A DNA stretch of 39,138 bases from Vicinamibacterales bacterium. GTDB lineage: Bacteria; Acidobacteriota; Vicinamibacteria; Vicinamibacterales; Fen-181. Shown one piece after another: positions 1 to 7,986 of the stretch; positions within the stretch are counted from its first letter, which is position 1, and each line of letters starts with the position of its first letter. The notes under the pieces were generated by a model that worked only from the letters and a program-made list of their open reading frames with translations, was not told where the DNA came from and made no database searches. The stretch is from assembly GCA_036504215.1 (NCBI GenBank), contig DASXVO010000076.1, forward strand, positions 99,079 to 138,216, given 5' to 3'. The translations under genes and the position numbers were made by a program.

Positions 1-51
1 TGTTCGATGGCGGATGCCGATTGACGGCCGCGTCAATCGCCTACCCGATGC

Positions 52-128
52 GGGGTCGTAGTTCAGCTGGTTAGAACGCCGGCCTGTCACGCCGGAGGTC
101 GCGGGTTCGAGTCCCGTCGACCCCGCCA
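52..128 (+). tRNA. tRNA-Asp (GTC)
   Basis: The sequence folds as a standard cloverleaf. The acceptor stem GGGGTCG (52-58) pairs with CGACCCC (118-124). The anticodon stem CCGGC/GCCGG encloses the loop CTGTCAC with anticodon GTC, and the T arm contains GGTTCGAGTCC. The discriminator base is G125, as expected for tRNA-Asp, and CCA is encoded at 126-128. The gene runs directly into a tandem repeat whose unit begins with the same CCATCC. Confidence 0.97.
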
Positions 129-239
129 TCCTTCGCTCACCTTCGGCTCGCCACTTACCTCGGTGAGCTTCGGCTTGGCAGGCCATCCTTCGCTCACCTT
201 CGGTCCGTCACTTACCTCGGTGAGCTTCGGCTTGGCAGG
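126..239. repeat. Two tandem 57-bp repeats abutting the tRNA 3' end
   Basis: Units 126-182 and 183-239 are nearly identical, differing at a few bases in the middle, and the first six bases of a third copy follow at 240-245. Each unit carries inverted arms GCTCACC (135-141; 192-198) and GGTGAGC (162-168; 219-225), so each transcribed copy could fold as a hairpin. The repeat starts inside the encoded CCA of tRNA-Asp. It could act in tRNA 3' processing or termination, or be left over from a tRNA-targeted insertion. No integrase gene is visible nearby. Confidence 0.85.
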
Positions 240-455
240 CCATCCAAGCTCATTCACATCAAGAGGTTTCCTGATCGGCGGGACCCTGCTTGCCGCGGAC
301 TCCGAAGCCGCCATATGGGCCCTGTGGAACCGTCTGACCACGATGCGCGTGGGCAATGCGTCGGTCGCCGGCGGGCGAGTACCGCGGCCGCGCGTGATGC
401 GCGACCGTTAGCGAGACGAACACCGGACCGTGAGCTGGACGACTGGAGAACTCGG

Positions 456-474
456 ATGTATACTCAATGTATAT
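456..474 (+). promoter_or_regulatory. Probable mazEF promoter/operator
   Basis: ATGTATA occurs at 456-462 and again at 467-473, an 11-bp period, in an AT-rich island just upstream of the mazE ribosome binding site. The spacing suits autorepression by an AbrB-fold antitoxin. The TGTATA and TATACT elements could also serve as a -10 box. The ATG at 456 is in frame with mazE and could be an alternative start. Confidence 0.45.
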
Positions 475-488
475 CCGGGGAGGCGGTT

Positions 489-731
489 GTGCAGACAAGG
501 ATCCAAAGGTGGGGCAATAGCTTGGGGCTGAGGATTCCGAGAGGACTCGCTGAAGACGCCGGAGTTGGAGCCGGCGCTGAGGTGGACCTGTCGATCCGAA
601 ACGGCGAACTGGTCGTGAAGCCGGCGAGGCGCGTGAAGTACCGACTCGAGGACTTGATCCGGAAGATCACCGCGAAGAACCTCCACGGCGAGATTGACAC
701 CGGCGCTCCCGCCGGTCGGGAGATCTGGTAG
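489..731 (+). CDS. mazE: MazE-type antitoxin (AbrB/SpoVT fold)
   Basis: An 80-residue protein whose N-terminus (RIQRWGNSLGLRIP) is the classic MazE swapped-hairpin DNA-binding motif, followed by the acidic/hydrophobic tail that binds the toxin. GTG489 is preferred because GGGAGG lies about 6 bases upstream and the domain begins there. ATG456, also preceded by GGAG, would add eleven residues with no counterpart in the family. The stop codon overlaps the toxin start by one base (TAGTG), so the two are translationally coupled. By family knowledge it neutralises the neighbouring MazF and represses its own promoter through the AT-rich repeats at 456-473. Confidence 0.88.
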   Translation: MQTRIQRWGNSLGLRIPRGLAEDAGVGAGAEVDLSIRNGELVVKPARRVKYRLEDLIRKITAKNLHGEIDTGAPAGREIW

Positions 732-1078
732 TGGGCGCCGCAGCCGTTCCGGCCCGGGGCGACATCGTGTGGTTGGAATTCAATCCCCAGGCCGGCAGCG
801 AGCAGGCCGGCCATCGTCCCGCGCTCGTGGTATCGCCAGAATCGTACAACCGGAAGGTTGGACTGGCGCTCGTCTGCCCGATCACGTCCCGCGTGAAAGG
901 CTACCCGTTCGAGGTGGTACTCCCCCCGGGCCTCGAGACGAAAGGCGCGATTCTGTGCGATCAGATCAAGAGCCTCGACTGGCGAGCCCGGCGCGCGACA
1001 CGTCTGGGATCCGTTTCCGGACCCATCATGGAGGAAGTGACGGCCCGGATTCTCGCGCTCGTCGACCCGGAGGCATGA
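731..1078 (+). CDS. mazF: MazF-type mRNA interferase toxin
   Basis: A 115-residue protein of the PemK/MazF/CcdB fold. The N-terminal block RGDIVWLEFNPQAGSEQ and the GHRPALVVSP segment (about residues 9-36) are family hallmarks. The conserved Arg in GHRP and the Thr in CPITSRVK (about residue 52) correspond to the active-site region of MazF endoribonucleases. It starts at GTG731 on the last base of the antitoxin stop, the usual toxin-second order. The length matches MazF (about 110-120 residues) and nothing looks broken, so an active sequence-specific mRNA interferase is inferred. Cleavage specificity cannot be read from the sequence. Confidence 0.93.
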   Translation: MGAAAVPARGDIVWLEFNPQAGSEQAGHRPALVVSPESYNRKVGLALVCPITSRVKGYPFEVVLPPGLETKGAILCDQIKSLDWRARRATRLGSVSGPIMEEVTARILALVDPEA

Positions 1079-1572
1079 AGCTCGCTGACAGTCGGTGGCA
1101 GCGGACGGCGCTCCGCGCCGCCGCTGAACCGGATCGCTAGCAGACCAAAGGCGCTCGGACGTGAGTCGACGATTTCATCAGCTTGGGGAGGAGTGGCTCG
1201 TGGAGCCGGGTGGAACCAGTCACGGCGTCAGTGCTCTCTTCCCGCCGCCGCGCAACGAGCTGGTCGGTCGTGTCTCGGTGCCTGCCGGACCCGCAGGGCC
1301 AATTCAACTTTGCTACGGAGTTCGCGAGAGTGCCAGCCGGTGCAGAGCAGCAGAAGTTCAAGCACTGTTGGCTCAACGACGCAATGCTCGGAACAGAACT
1401 CCGAATGCTCGGCTGGATTTACCGTCAGCTCTTCGGAGTTGCCTATGTTGGTCCAGGGTAAGTGGATGGCCCGTCCCAACCGGGCCATTCCGATCCGGCC
1501 ACCCTCTTGCCAGGAGCCAATCCGATCGATACACTCATCGTACGACGATATTGCGATCGATAGGAACAATAG
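1079..1572. other. Gap between the two toxin-antitoxin pairs; possible decayed ORF
   Basis: No gene is supported with confidence. The GC content is lower than in the surroundings. A plus-strand frame at about 1290-1460 reads as plausible protein (containing KFKHCWLNDAMLG and RMLGWIYRQLFG) and stops at 1459-1461. It has no convincing start or ribosome binding site and matches no family I recognise, so it may be a gene remnant. The last 50 bases hold the vapBC operator-like repeats. Confidence 0.3.
1523..1562. promoter_or_regulatory. Probable vapBC operator
   Basis: CGATCGATA occurs at 1523-1531 and 1554-1562, 31 bp apart (about three helical turns). Between the copies lies an inverted repeat, ATCGT (1537-1541) and ACGAT (1545-1549). 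The cluster ends 10 bases before the vapB start and overlaps its ribosome binding region (AGGAA, 1563-1567). This layout fits autorepression by a VapBC complex. The assignment is by position and symmetry only. Confidence 0.4.
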
Positions 1573-1779
1573 ATGGAAACCGTCACGATCTCGCCGAAAT
1601 ACCAAGTGGTCATTCCCAAGACCATCCGTACCCGCCTGAAGCTCCGGGCCGGCCAGAAGGTCCATGCGATCGTGTACCAAGATCGGATCGAGCTGGTGCC
1701 CGTCAGGCCTGTTCGACAGTTGAGAGGATTCCTCAAGGGGATTGACACAAGCGTTCCCCGTGAACGAGACCGCGTATGA
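1573..1779 (+). CDS. vapB: VapB-type antitoxin (AbrB family)
   Basis: A 68-residue protein opening with METVTISPKYQVVIPKTIR, the AbrB/SpoVT DNA-binding hairpin (about residues 1-45), followed by a basic tail that would wrap the toxin. AGGAA lies 5 bases before the ATG. The stop overlaps the toxin start by four bases (ATGA, 1776-1779), a typical coupled arrangement. It is expected to bind the repeats at 1523-1562 and to inhibit the VapC encoded next. It is a second AbrB-fold antitoxin within 1.1 kb but too different from the MazE above to be a recent duplicate. Confidence 0.88.
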   Translation: METVTISPKYQVVIPKTIRTRLKLRAGQKVHAIVYQDRIELVPVRPVRQLRGFLKGIDTSVPRERDRV

Positions 1780-2159
1780 ATGTCGTCGATTCATCGGGCT
1801 GGCTCGAGTACCTCGCTGACGGGCCGAACGCGGGTTTCTTCGCCAAGGCGATCGAAGCCACCGCGGATCTGGTCGTGCCGACCATCAGTCTGTACGAGGT
1901 GTTCACACGCGTGCTGCAGCAGCGCGGTGAGGGAGACGGCCTGCAGGCCGTAGCGCTCATGCACCAAGGGCGCGTCGTCGATCTGTCCGGGGAGTTGGCG
2001 CTGGCGGCGGCTCAGCTGTCGGTGCAGCTTGGAATGCCGATGGCTGACAGCGTCGTGCTCGCGACCGCCCGGGCGTGTGAGGCCACGCTGTGGACGCAGG
2101 ATGCGGATTTCGAAGGGGTGCCGGGTGTGAAGTACGTTGCCACGCAGAAGGCGCTCTGA
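1776..2159 (+). CDS. vapC: VapC-type PIN-domain ribonuclease toxin
   Basis: A 127-residue single PIN domain. The acidic metal-binding set is visible: D5 (NVVDSSGW), E41 (SLYEVF), D91 (MADSVV) and D109 (TQDADF). The spacing and length match VapC toxins, which cleave tRNA or rRNA using Mg2+/Mn2+. Translation is coupled to the antitoxin by the ATGA overlap. All catalytic positions are present, so the toxin looks intact. Together with mazEF it forms a double toxin-antitoxin locus next to tRNA-Asp. The RNA target is unknown. Confidence 0.92.
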   Translation: MNVVDSSGWLEYLADGPNAGFFAKAIEATADLVVPTISLYEVFTRVLQQRGEGDGLQAVALMHQGRVVDLSGELALAAAQLSVQLGMPMADSVVLATARACEATLWTQDADFEGVPGVKYVATQKAL

Positions 2160-2337
2160 GAGCCGCATGCAGCCGGCGACGTCCGCTGGCTTCGCCGGCG
2201 CCGCAACTGGGTGCTCGCGGCGGTCTACGACTACGACCTAGCTCGAGTGGCTTGGCCATCAGCCCTCGGGTACGTTCGACCGGGATTTGCGCAAGCGTGC
2301 GGCCGAGCACCCAGTCAATCAGCGCACGGCGAACCGC

Positions 2338-5300
2338 CTACCGCCCCGCCACTTTCGTGCGCACGCTGTAGAGCGACGTGCGCGCCGTGATGAACAGTGT
2401 CCTGCCGTCCTTCCCGCCGAACACGATCTGTGTCGGCCGCTCCGGCGTCTCGATCGTGTCGATCAGCTTGCCGGCGGGGTCGTACACGTAAATGTGGCCG
2501 GCCGCGAGGTAGACGTTGCCCCGAGCGTCCACGGCCACGCCTTCGCCTCCCTGCTGTACGAATGGCTTGACGTCGGTCAGGTTGCCATCGGGCGCGAGCG
2601 TGCCTCTCCACGTCACGACCTCGGCCTCGCTCGTCAGGTAGAACGCCTGGCCGGGCCTGCCCGACGCGAGACCGAACGCGCGAAGCAGGTCGGCCCCCTT
2701 GACACCCCAACTCGACGCGCCGGTGGCGAAGTCCCTGTCGGCCGCGATGTACGTCGTGCCATCCGGCGACAGGTAGTGGAGCGTCTTCGGTGCCGGGAGG
2801 CTAGTAGCCCGGTCCGTGGCGACTCGCCACTCGCCGACCGCGCGCACCGCGGTCAGGCCCGGGCGCGGCGCGCCGTCAACCGCCGTGAGCAGTTGCACCT
2901 GGTCAATGGGCGTGCCCGGCTTGAACGCGTAGACGGTCCCGGTGCCCGCGTAGGACACCACCATCAGGTTGCCCGCCTTGTCCACCGCGAGGTTGACGGG
3001 ATCGAGCGGCGCGTCGCGCTCGGTCGAGACTTGGCCGGTGACGGCATTCCAACGGTAGATCCGCTGCCGGTAGGCGTCGACGAAGTAGAAGTCACCCGAA
3101 GGGTGCGTCACGCCCCCCGAGATGTTGAAGAAGCCGCCAGCCAGCTTCCGCACCTTCGAACCAGCCTCGAGCACCACCGGCGACTCCGCGACTCTCGGTA
3201 CCGGGGCCGCGCCAGAGACGTCCAGCCACGCGAACTCCCGCTGCCGGATCTCGGTGTTGTGGGTCTCGTCGAAGACGGACGCGTCGAACGCCACCTTGCT
3301 GTTGCTGTAGGAATGGAAGTTGCGGAACCTGATGTTCCCCGAGGCCGTCATCTTCACCGCCCACGGGAACGGCTGGTAGGAGCTGATGACGCGGTACAGG
3401 TGGAAGTTCGCGAAGGTGATGTCGTGCGAGTTGTCAATCTCGAGCGGCAGCGCGAAGCCGCCTTCGCCGCGCTCTTCCTCGGTTTGCATCGCGTAGATCC
3501 GCCAGTTCGCGGCGTTCCTGATCTGGATCTCGTGCCGCACATGGTGTTCGCTCGACATCTGGTAGATCCGACCCTCGGTCGCCGTGTCCGAGATCAGCAT
3601 GCCGGCGCTCGCGAAGCTGCTCGGCGTCCAGATGTCGAAGAACGTCCCACCGCCGCCGTCGGTGACCCACAGGCTCGGATACTGGCTGTCCCAGCGCCGG
3701 GTCGGGTCGGCGTCGGCCGTGCGATTGTTGTTGTAAGGGGTCGCCCGGGTTCCGTCGAGATTGTTGGTGCCGTGGCCGCCCAGCAGCCGGACGTCGTTCA
3801 TCATCGAGTCCTTCCCGGCCATCCACTTCACACCAACCGCGCGCGGGTTGATCCCGTTCGTGTAGATGCCCAGGCCGATCATCACGTTCGTTCCAGCGCG
3901 TGGCGCTTCCACCACGGGCTTGGGGCCGCCAACGCCCTGGAAGGCGTCGGTCCGGTCGAGCAGCACGAGTGCCGTCACCAGCGGGTGCAGGCCGATCAGC
4001 ACCGTGTCCGGCCTCAGCGCCAGCGTGTCGCTGATCACGTAGTAGCCCATCGGCAGGTAGATGGTCTGGTGGGCGGCAATCGCCTTGCGAAAGGCCTCCG
4101 TGTCGTCGGTGATGCCATCGCCCTTTGCGCCGAGCGACTGGACGTTCACCCACGTGTCGGCGGGCGGAAGGGGAACCAGGTCGGACTGCTTCGGAGCGGG
4201 CACTGCTTTCAGCACGGTCGTCTCGAAGATGTCCGCGATCTCGGGCGTCGCCCCGACGTCGGTAAAGTGCAGGCCGTGAGAGAACACCTTTGCTTCGTAG
4301 CTCTCGCCGGGCGCAGCGAACGTTTTCCCGCTGTCACGGAGCCGAGCGAACGTTGGAACGCGCCGGCACACCACGTTCTCGACGTTGATCTCCGTCCGCG
4401 CATTGTCCTCGAGGCTGACGATCACCGCCGGACCAGAGATGTCCTCCATGCGCCCGTCCTTGATCCAGAGTTCGTCGTAGGCGTTCGCGTCGATGGAGAC
4501 GGCCGTCGGCACGTTCTTGAAGTGCGGCCGAACCAGCGTCAGGCCTGCCATCGTCTCGCGGATGGCAGCTTCCGTCTGTCCCTCGAAGTAGACGTCCACC
4601 GCCGTGAACTGCCAGCCGGGCGACGGCGTCCGCGTCCAGACGCCGTAGGTGCCGCCGAAGAAGCGAACGTCCTCCATGACGTTCCCCGTGTCGTGCACGC
4701 CGGCAATCCCGGGCCCGATGCGGATGTCCATGTGGGCCAGGAAACAGTGCTGGGCGTACGTGCCGCGCACGCCGACCGCGCCGCGGTTCCCCTCGCCAAT
4801 CTCGATGTCGATGTTGGTCATCGCCGAGTAGAACGTCCCGGGGCCGGCGTCGCCAGGACGGCCGTCTGACGATCCCCCACGGGCGCCAACTCCGGCTGGA
4901 AGCGCAGCCATCTGTCCGCCGCGGGCTCCGGTACTCATCGGTGGTGACGGAACCTGGCCGCTCCGGGTGGCTGTCGCGCGTGGCCTCGCGCCGGCGAAGA
5001 AGACCATCTGTCGCTCGGCGTTCCGGTCCTGGTAGCCCGGCGAGTTCGGCGCGAGCACGAAGACGGGGCGTGTTGTCCCGTACCCGATCAGCCGGATCGA
5101 CGGCCACACGTCGATGGTCCTGGTGAGCCGGTACCGGCCCTCCGGCACGAAGAGGACCCCTTGCCCGACGGTTTCCTGGACCCGGTCCACCGCCCTCTGG
5201 ATCGCGCCTGAGTCGTCTGTGACGCCGTCGCCTTTCGCGCCGAACGCCTCGAGGTGGACCGCCTTCGGATCGCTCAGTCGCGCCGTGTAGTACGACGACC

Positions 5301-5412
5301 CGGCCCGGGCCGGCCGGTCCCTGACTGCGGCCGGTATCTGGGGCTGACCGCTGGCAACGCCCGCTGAGACCAGGACAATCGTCAGGAGCGCCGTCGAGAC
5401 GAGTCGGTTCAT
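2338..5412 (-). CDS. Secreted double pectate-lyase-like protein with C-terminal propeller
   Basis: A 1024-residue exported protein. A signal peptide covers residues 1-22 (MNRLVSTALLTIVLVSAGVA). Two Pectate_lyase_3/GH28-like right-handed beta-helix modules each open with the hallmark GAKGDG(V/I)TDD, at about 58-67 and 427-436. A C-terminal segment from about 744 to the end contains NHL/SMP-30-like propeller blades (for example SGGVTHPSGDFYFVDA, GGEGVAVDARGNVYLA). The family usually carries one helix domain or a pair, and the propeller tail is less usual. The ATG at 5412 is chosen because GGAGGG lies 6 bases upstream; an in-frame ATG nine codons earlier lacks a good site. It lies 54 bp downstream of the GH3 gene on the same strand, probably in one operon. 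A polysaccharide-binding or cleaving role is inferred; the substrate is unknown. Confidence 0.85.
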   Translation of the reverse strand: MNRLVSTALLTIVLVSAGVASGQPQIPAAVRDRPARAGSSYYTARLSDPKAVHLEAFGAKGDGVTDDSGAIQRAVDRVQETVGQGVLFVPEGRYRLTRTIDVWPSIRLIGYGTTRPVFVLAPNSPGYQDRNAERQMVFFAGARPRATATRSGQVPSPPMSTGARGGQMAALPAGVGARGGSSDGRPGDAGPGTFYSAMTNIDIEIGEGNRGAVGVRGTYAQHCFLAHMDIRIGPGIAGVHDTGNVMEDVRFFGGTYGVWTRTPSPGWQFTAVDVYFEGQTEAAIRETMAGLTLVRPHFKNVPTAVSIDANAYDELWIKDGRMEDISGPAVIVSLEDNARTEINVENVVCRRVPTFARLRDSGKTFAAPGESYEAKVFSHGLHFTDVGATPEIADIFETTVLKAVPAPKQSDLVPLPPADTWVNVQSLGAKGDGITDDTEAFRKAIAAHQTIYLPMGYYVISDTLALRPDTVLIGLHPLVTALVLLDRTDAFQGVGGPKPVVEAPRAGTNVMIGLGIYTNGINPRAVGVKWMAGKDSMMNDVRLLGGHGTNNLDGTRATPYNNNRTADADPTRRWDSQYPSLWVTDGGGGTFFDIWTPSSFASAGMLISDTATEGRIYQMSSEHHVRHEIQIRNAANWRIYAMQTEEERGEGGFALPLEIDNSHDITFANFHLYRVISSYQPFPWAVKMTASGNIRFRNFHSYSNSKVAFDASVFDETHNTEIRQREFAWLDVSGAAPVPRVAESPVVLEAGSKVRKLAGGFFNISGGVTHPSGDFYFVDAYRQRIYRWNAVTGQVSTERDAPLDPVNLAVDKAGNLMVVSYAGTGTVYAFKPGTPIDQVQLLTAVDGAPRPGLTAVRAVGEWRVATDRATSLPAPKTLHYLSPDGTTYIAADRDFATGASSWGVKGADLLRAFGLASGRPGQAFYLTSEAEVVTWRGTLAPDGNLTDVKPFVQQGGEGVAVDARGNVYLAAGHIYVYDPAGKLIDTIETPERPTQIVFGGKDGRTLFITARTSLYSVRTKVAGR

Positions 5413-5466
5413 GTATCCCTCCGGCCCTTGGGGCGTCACTTCGCCAACGGACGCAGGACGACCCTC

Positions 5467-7749
5467 TCAGCGCAGCGCGAACGACGCCTGTTTCACGTCG
5501 CGCGAGTTGCCGCCAACGAAGACCGTGAACTGTCCCGGCTCGGCCTCCCATCGGCCCTGCGCGGTGTAGAACGCGAGGTCGGCCGGCGTGATCGTGAACG
5601 TCACGTCGCGCGACGCGCCGGGAGCCAGTTCGACCCGCTCGAAGCCTCTCAGTTCCTTGATCGGCCGGGTGACGCTGCCGACGAGGTCGCGCACGTAAAG
5701 CTGCGCGATCTCGGCGCCCGCTCGCCCGCCGGAATTCGTCACGGCGACGGTGATCTGCAGCCGGCCGTCGCGGCCGATCTCGGTCGCGCTCAGCCTCGGG
5801 TCTCCATATGTGAACGTCGTGTAGCTGAGACCGAAGCCGAACGGGTACAGAGGCTCATTCGGAACGTCCGTGTAGTGTGACCAGGTGACGCCCGCCTCGG
5901 GGCCAGGCCGGCCGGTGTTCTTCTGGCCGTAGTAGAGCGGCTCCTGGCCGACCAGGCGCGGGAACGACACTGGCAGCTTGCCGGTCGGGTTATAGCCGCC
6001 GAACAGGACGTCGGCGATCGCGTGCCCGGACTCCGATCCCAAGAGCCAGGTCTCGAGCAGCGCGGGAACGGCGTCCGCGACGGGACCGATCGTCAGCGGC
6101 CGGCCGCTCATCAGCACCACGACGACCTTCTTGTTGGCCTCGACCACGGCGCGCAGCAGTTCGTCCTGCAGCCCCTTGAGGCCGATGTCGGCCTGGCTGC
6201 GGCCTTCGCCGGACTGAAACGCGTCCTCGCCGATCGCGAGCAGCACGACGTCTGCCGACCGCGCCGCTTCGACCGCTGCGGGGAAGCCAGACCGGTCGGT
6301 CGTGTTGTACACGGGAGGCGCCTGGAAGGTGCGCGCGCCGGTGATGAGCCTGGCGCCCTCCGCGTAGAGCACCTTGGTGTCCGGGCCAACCGCGGCCTTG
6401 ACGCCCTCGAGCAACGAGACCGCCGAGTTGGCGACGCCCTGTCCGCGCCAGTTGCCGAGCGGCGAGTCCTTGTCGTTGGCCAGGGGTCCGATCACCGCGA
6501 TCGACGGGATACCCTTCGCGAGCGGGAGCAGCCCACCGTCGTTCTTCAGCAGCACAATCGACCTGCGCGCCATGTCGCGCGCCGCCGCGAGGTTGGCCGA
6601 CGTGAGCGTCGCGGCCTTCTCGCGGTGTGCATCGGAGTAGCGGTAGGGATCGTCGAACAGACCGAGGGCGAACTTCACCCGCAGGACGCGCCGCACCGCG
6701 TCGTCCACGAGCTTCACATCGACCTTGCCGGTCTTGACGAGGTCCGACAGGTGACCGATGTAGGCGCGCGACTCCATGTCCATGTCGCTGCCCGCCGTGA
6801 TCGCCTGGCGGGCGGCCTGCGCGAGGTCCGCGGAGAAGCCGTGCGGGATCATCTCGCGGATCGAGCCCCAGTCGGAGACCACGAAGCCCTTGAAGCCCCA
6901 CTCGCCCTTCAGGATGTCGCGCTGCAGGTGCACGTTGCCGGTCGACGGGATGCCGCCGATCTCGTTGAACGAGTTCATGAAGGTGGCGGCACCGGCGTCC
7001 GCGGCCGCCTTGAACGGCACCAGCACGACGTTGCGCAGCGTCTGCTCGGAGATGTCGACCGTGTTGTAGTCGCGTCCGGCCTCGGCGAAGCCGTATGCGG
7101 CGTAGTGCTTGGCGCAGGCCGCGATCGTGTCGAGCGCAGCCAGGTCCGTGCCCTGAAACCCCCGCACACGAGCCGCTGCCATCCGCGCGCCGAGAAAGGC
7201 GTCCTCGCCGGAGCCCTCCATGATCCGGCCCCAGCGCCCGTCGCGCGCGATGTCGACCATCGGCGCGAACGTCCAGTGCTGGCCCGCCGCCGCCGCTTCG
7301 GTTGCCGCCACGCGGGCAGAGTGCTCAACGGCGGCAGGATCCCAGCTCGCAGCCTCGCCGAGCGGGACCGGGAAGATGGTCTTGTAGCCATGGATGACGT
7401 CGTACCCGAAGATCATCGGGATCTTCAGCCGGCTGTTCTCGACGGCCAGTTGCTGGGCCTTGCGCGTCGCCTCGGCACCGTTGACGTTCAGCATCGAGCC
7501 GACCAGCCCCTTCCGGATCTGCTCGTAGGCCAGCTTCTGCCCGCCGGCGCTGGGCGGCGGCCCGGTGAGGTCGAAGGGATTGCTGTACTGGTTGAGCTGC
7601 CCAACCTTCTCGTCGAGCGTCATCTGGGCGAGGAGCGCGTCGATCTTCTTCTCCGTCCGGGGATCGACGAGCGTCTGTGCGAACGCGCCGGACGGCGCGA
7701 TCGCCAGCGCCAGGAGCGCTGCGGCGACGAGTCTCTTCGGGCTGTTCAT
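5467..7749 (-). CDS. bglX: Periplasmic GH3 beta-glucosidase
   Basis: A 760-residue protein, close to E. coli BglX (765). A signal peptide (MNSPKRLVAAALLALAIAPSGAFAQ) is followed by the GH3 TIM-barrel domain with the KHYAAYG motif (214-220) and the nucleophile D293 in GFVVSDWG. The GH3 C-terminal alpha/beta sandwich (from about 400; AIGEDAFQSGEGRSQ, LLMSGRPL-like region) and a C-terminal fibronectin-III-like domain follow. By family it removes terminal beta-linked glucose from oligosaccharides in the periplasm. ATG7749 has GGAGG 7 bases upstream; the frame stays open about 180 codons further but without coding character. It is the first gene of a minus-strand pair with the pectate-lyase-like gene. 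Confidence 0.93.
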   Translation of the reverse strand: MNSPKRLVAAALLALAIAPSGAFAQTLVDPRTEKKIDALLAQMTLDEKVGQLNQYSNPFDLTGPPPSAGGQKLAYEQIRKGLVGSMLNVNGAEATRKAQQLAVENSRLKIPMIFGYDVIHGYKTIFPVPLGEAASWDPAAVEHSARVAATEAAAAGQHWTFAPMVDIARDGRWGRIMEGSGEDAFLGARMAAARVRGFQGTDLAALDTIAACAKHYAAYGFAEAGRDYNTVDISEQTLRNVVLVPFKAAADAGAATFMNSFNEIGGIPSTGNVHLQRDILKGEWGFKGFVVSDWGSIREMIPHGFSADLAQAARQAITAGSDMDMESRAYIGHLSDLVKTGKVDVKLVDDAVRRVLRVKFALGLFDDPYRYSDAHREKAATLTSANLAAARDMARRSIVLLKNDGGLLPLAKGIPSIAVIGPLANDKDSPLGNWRGQGVANSAVSLLEGVKAAVGPDTKVLYAEGARLITGARTFQAPPVYNTTDRSGFPAAVEAARSADVVLLAIGEDAFQSGEGRSQADIGLKGLQDELLRAVVEANKKVVVVLMSGRPLTIGPVADAVPALLETWLLGSESGHAIADVLFGGYNPTGKLPVSFPRLVGQEPLYYGQKNTGRPGPEAGVTWSHYTDVPNEPLYPFGFGLSYTTFTYGDPRLSATEIGRDGRLQITVAVTNSGGRAGAEIAQLYVRDLVGSVTRPIKELRGFERVELAPGASRDVTFTITPADLAFYTAQGRWEAEPGQFTVFVGGNSRDVKQASFALR

Positions 7750-7986
7750 GTGGTGCCTCCGAGTGGCTGTAGAAGTTGTGCGATCCACCCCAACCGCACG
7801 TTGCCGCGCGCGGTCCGCCGACGGTCGTCGAGTATACCGCGGGGTCGGCGGCGGCGGAGATGGATGCGCGGTATCATCGAATGAGGGGCGGCCGTGGCCG
7901 GCTCGGTGGCCACGCGCGGCGCTTCGTGGCGCGGCCGAGCTCGCGCCAGTCCGATGAGGGGGCCTGGTGTGCCGTGGAGGTGTGGA

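Noticed and set aside
126-245. CRISPR-like repeat array
   Set aside because: The repeats are directly adjacent with no spacers and no cas genes are nearby.
87-356. Minus-strand 89-residue ORF ending in GRRDSNPRPPA
   Set aside because: It is the well-known spurious ORF antisense to a tRNA gene and its adjoining repeats; the repeated peptide simply reflects the 57-bp DNA repeat.
2207-2314. 11-bp inverted repeat (CTGGGTGCTCG / CGAGCACCCAG) flanking about 86 bp after vapC
   Set aside because: It looked like possible mobile-element ends, but the interval is too short, has no target duplication and encodes nothing; probably chance or minor structure.
2287-4869. 860-residue plus-strand ORF opposite the pectate-lyase-like gene
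   Set aside because: Arg/Asp/Val-rich composition typical of the antisense of a high-GC gene, with no domain; the minus-strand gene has a signal peptide, motifs and a ribosome binding site.
6022-7884. 620-residue plus-strand ORF opposite bglX
   Set aside because: It is a shadow of the GH3 gene, whose catalytic motifs are intact on the minus strand.
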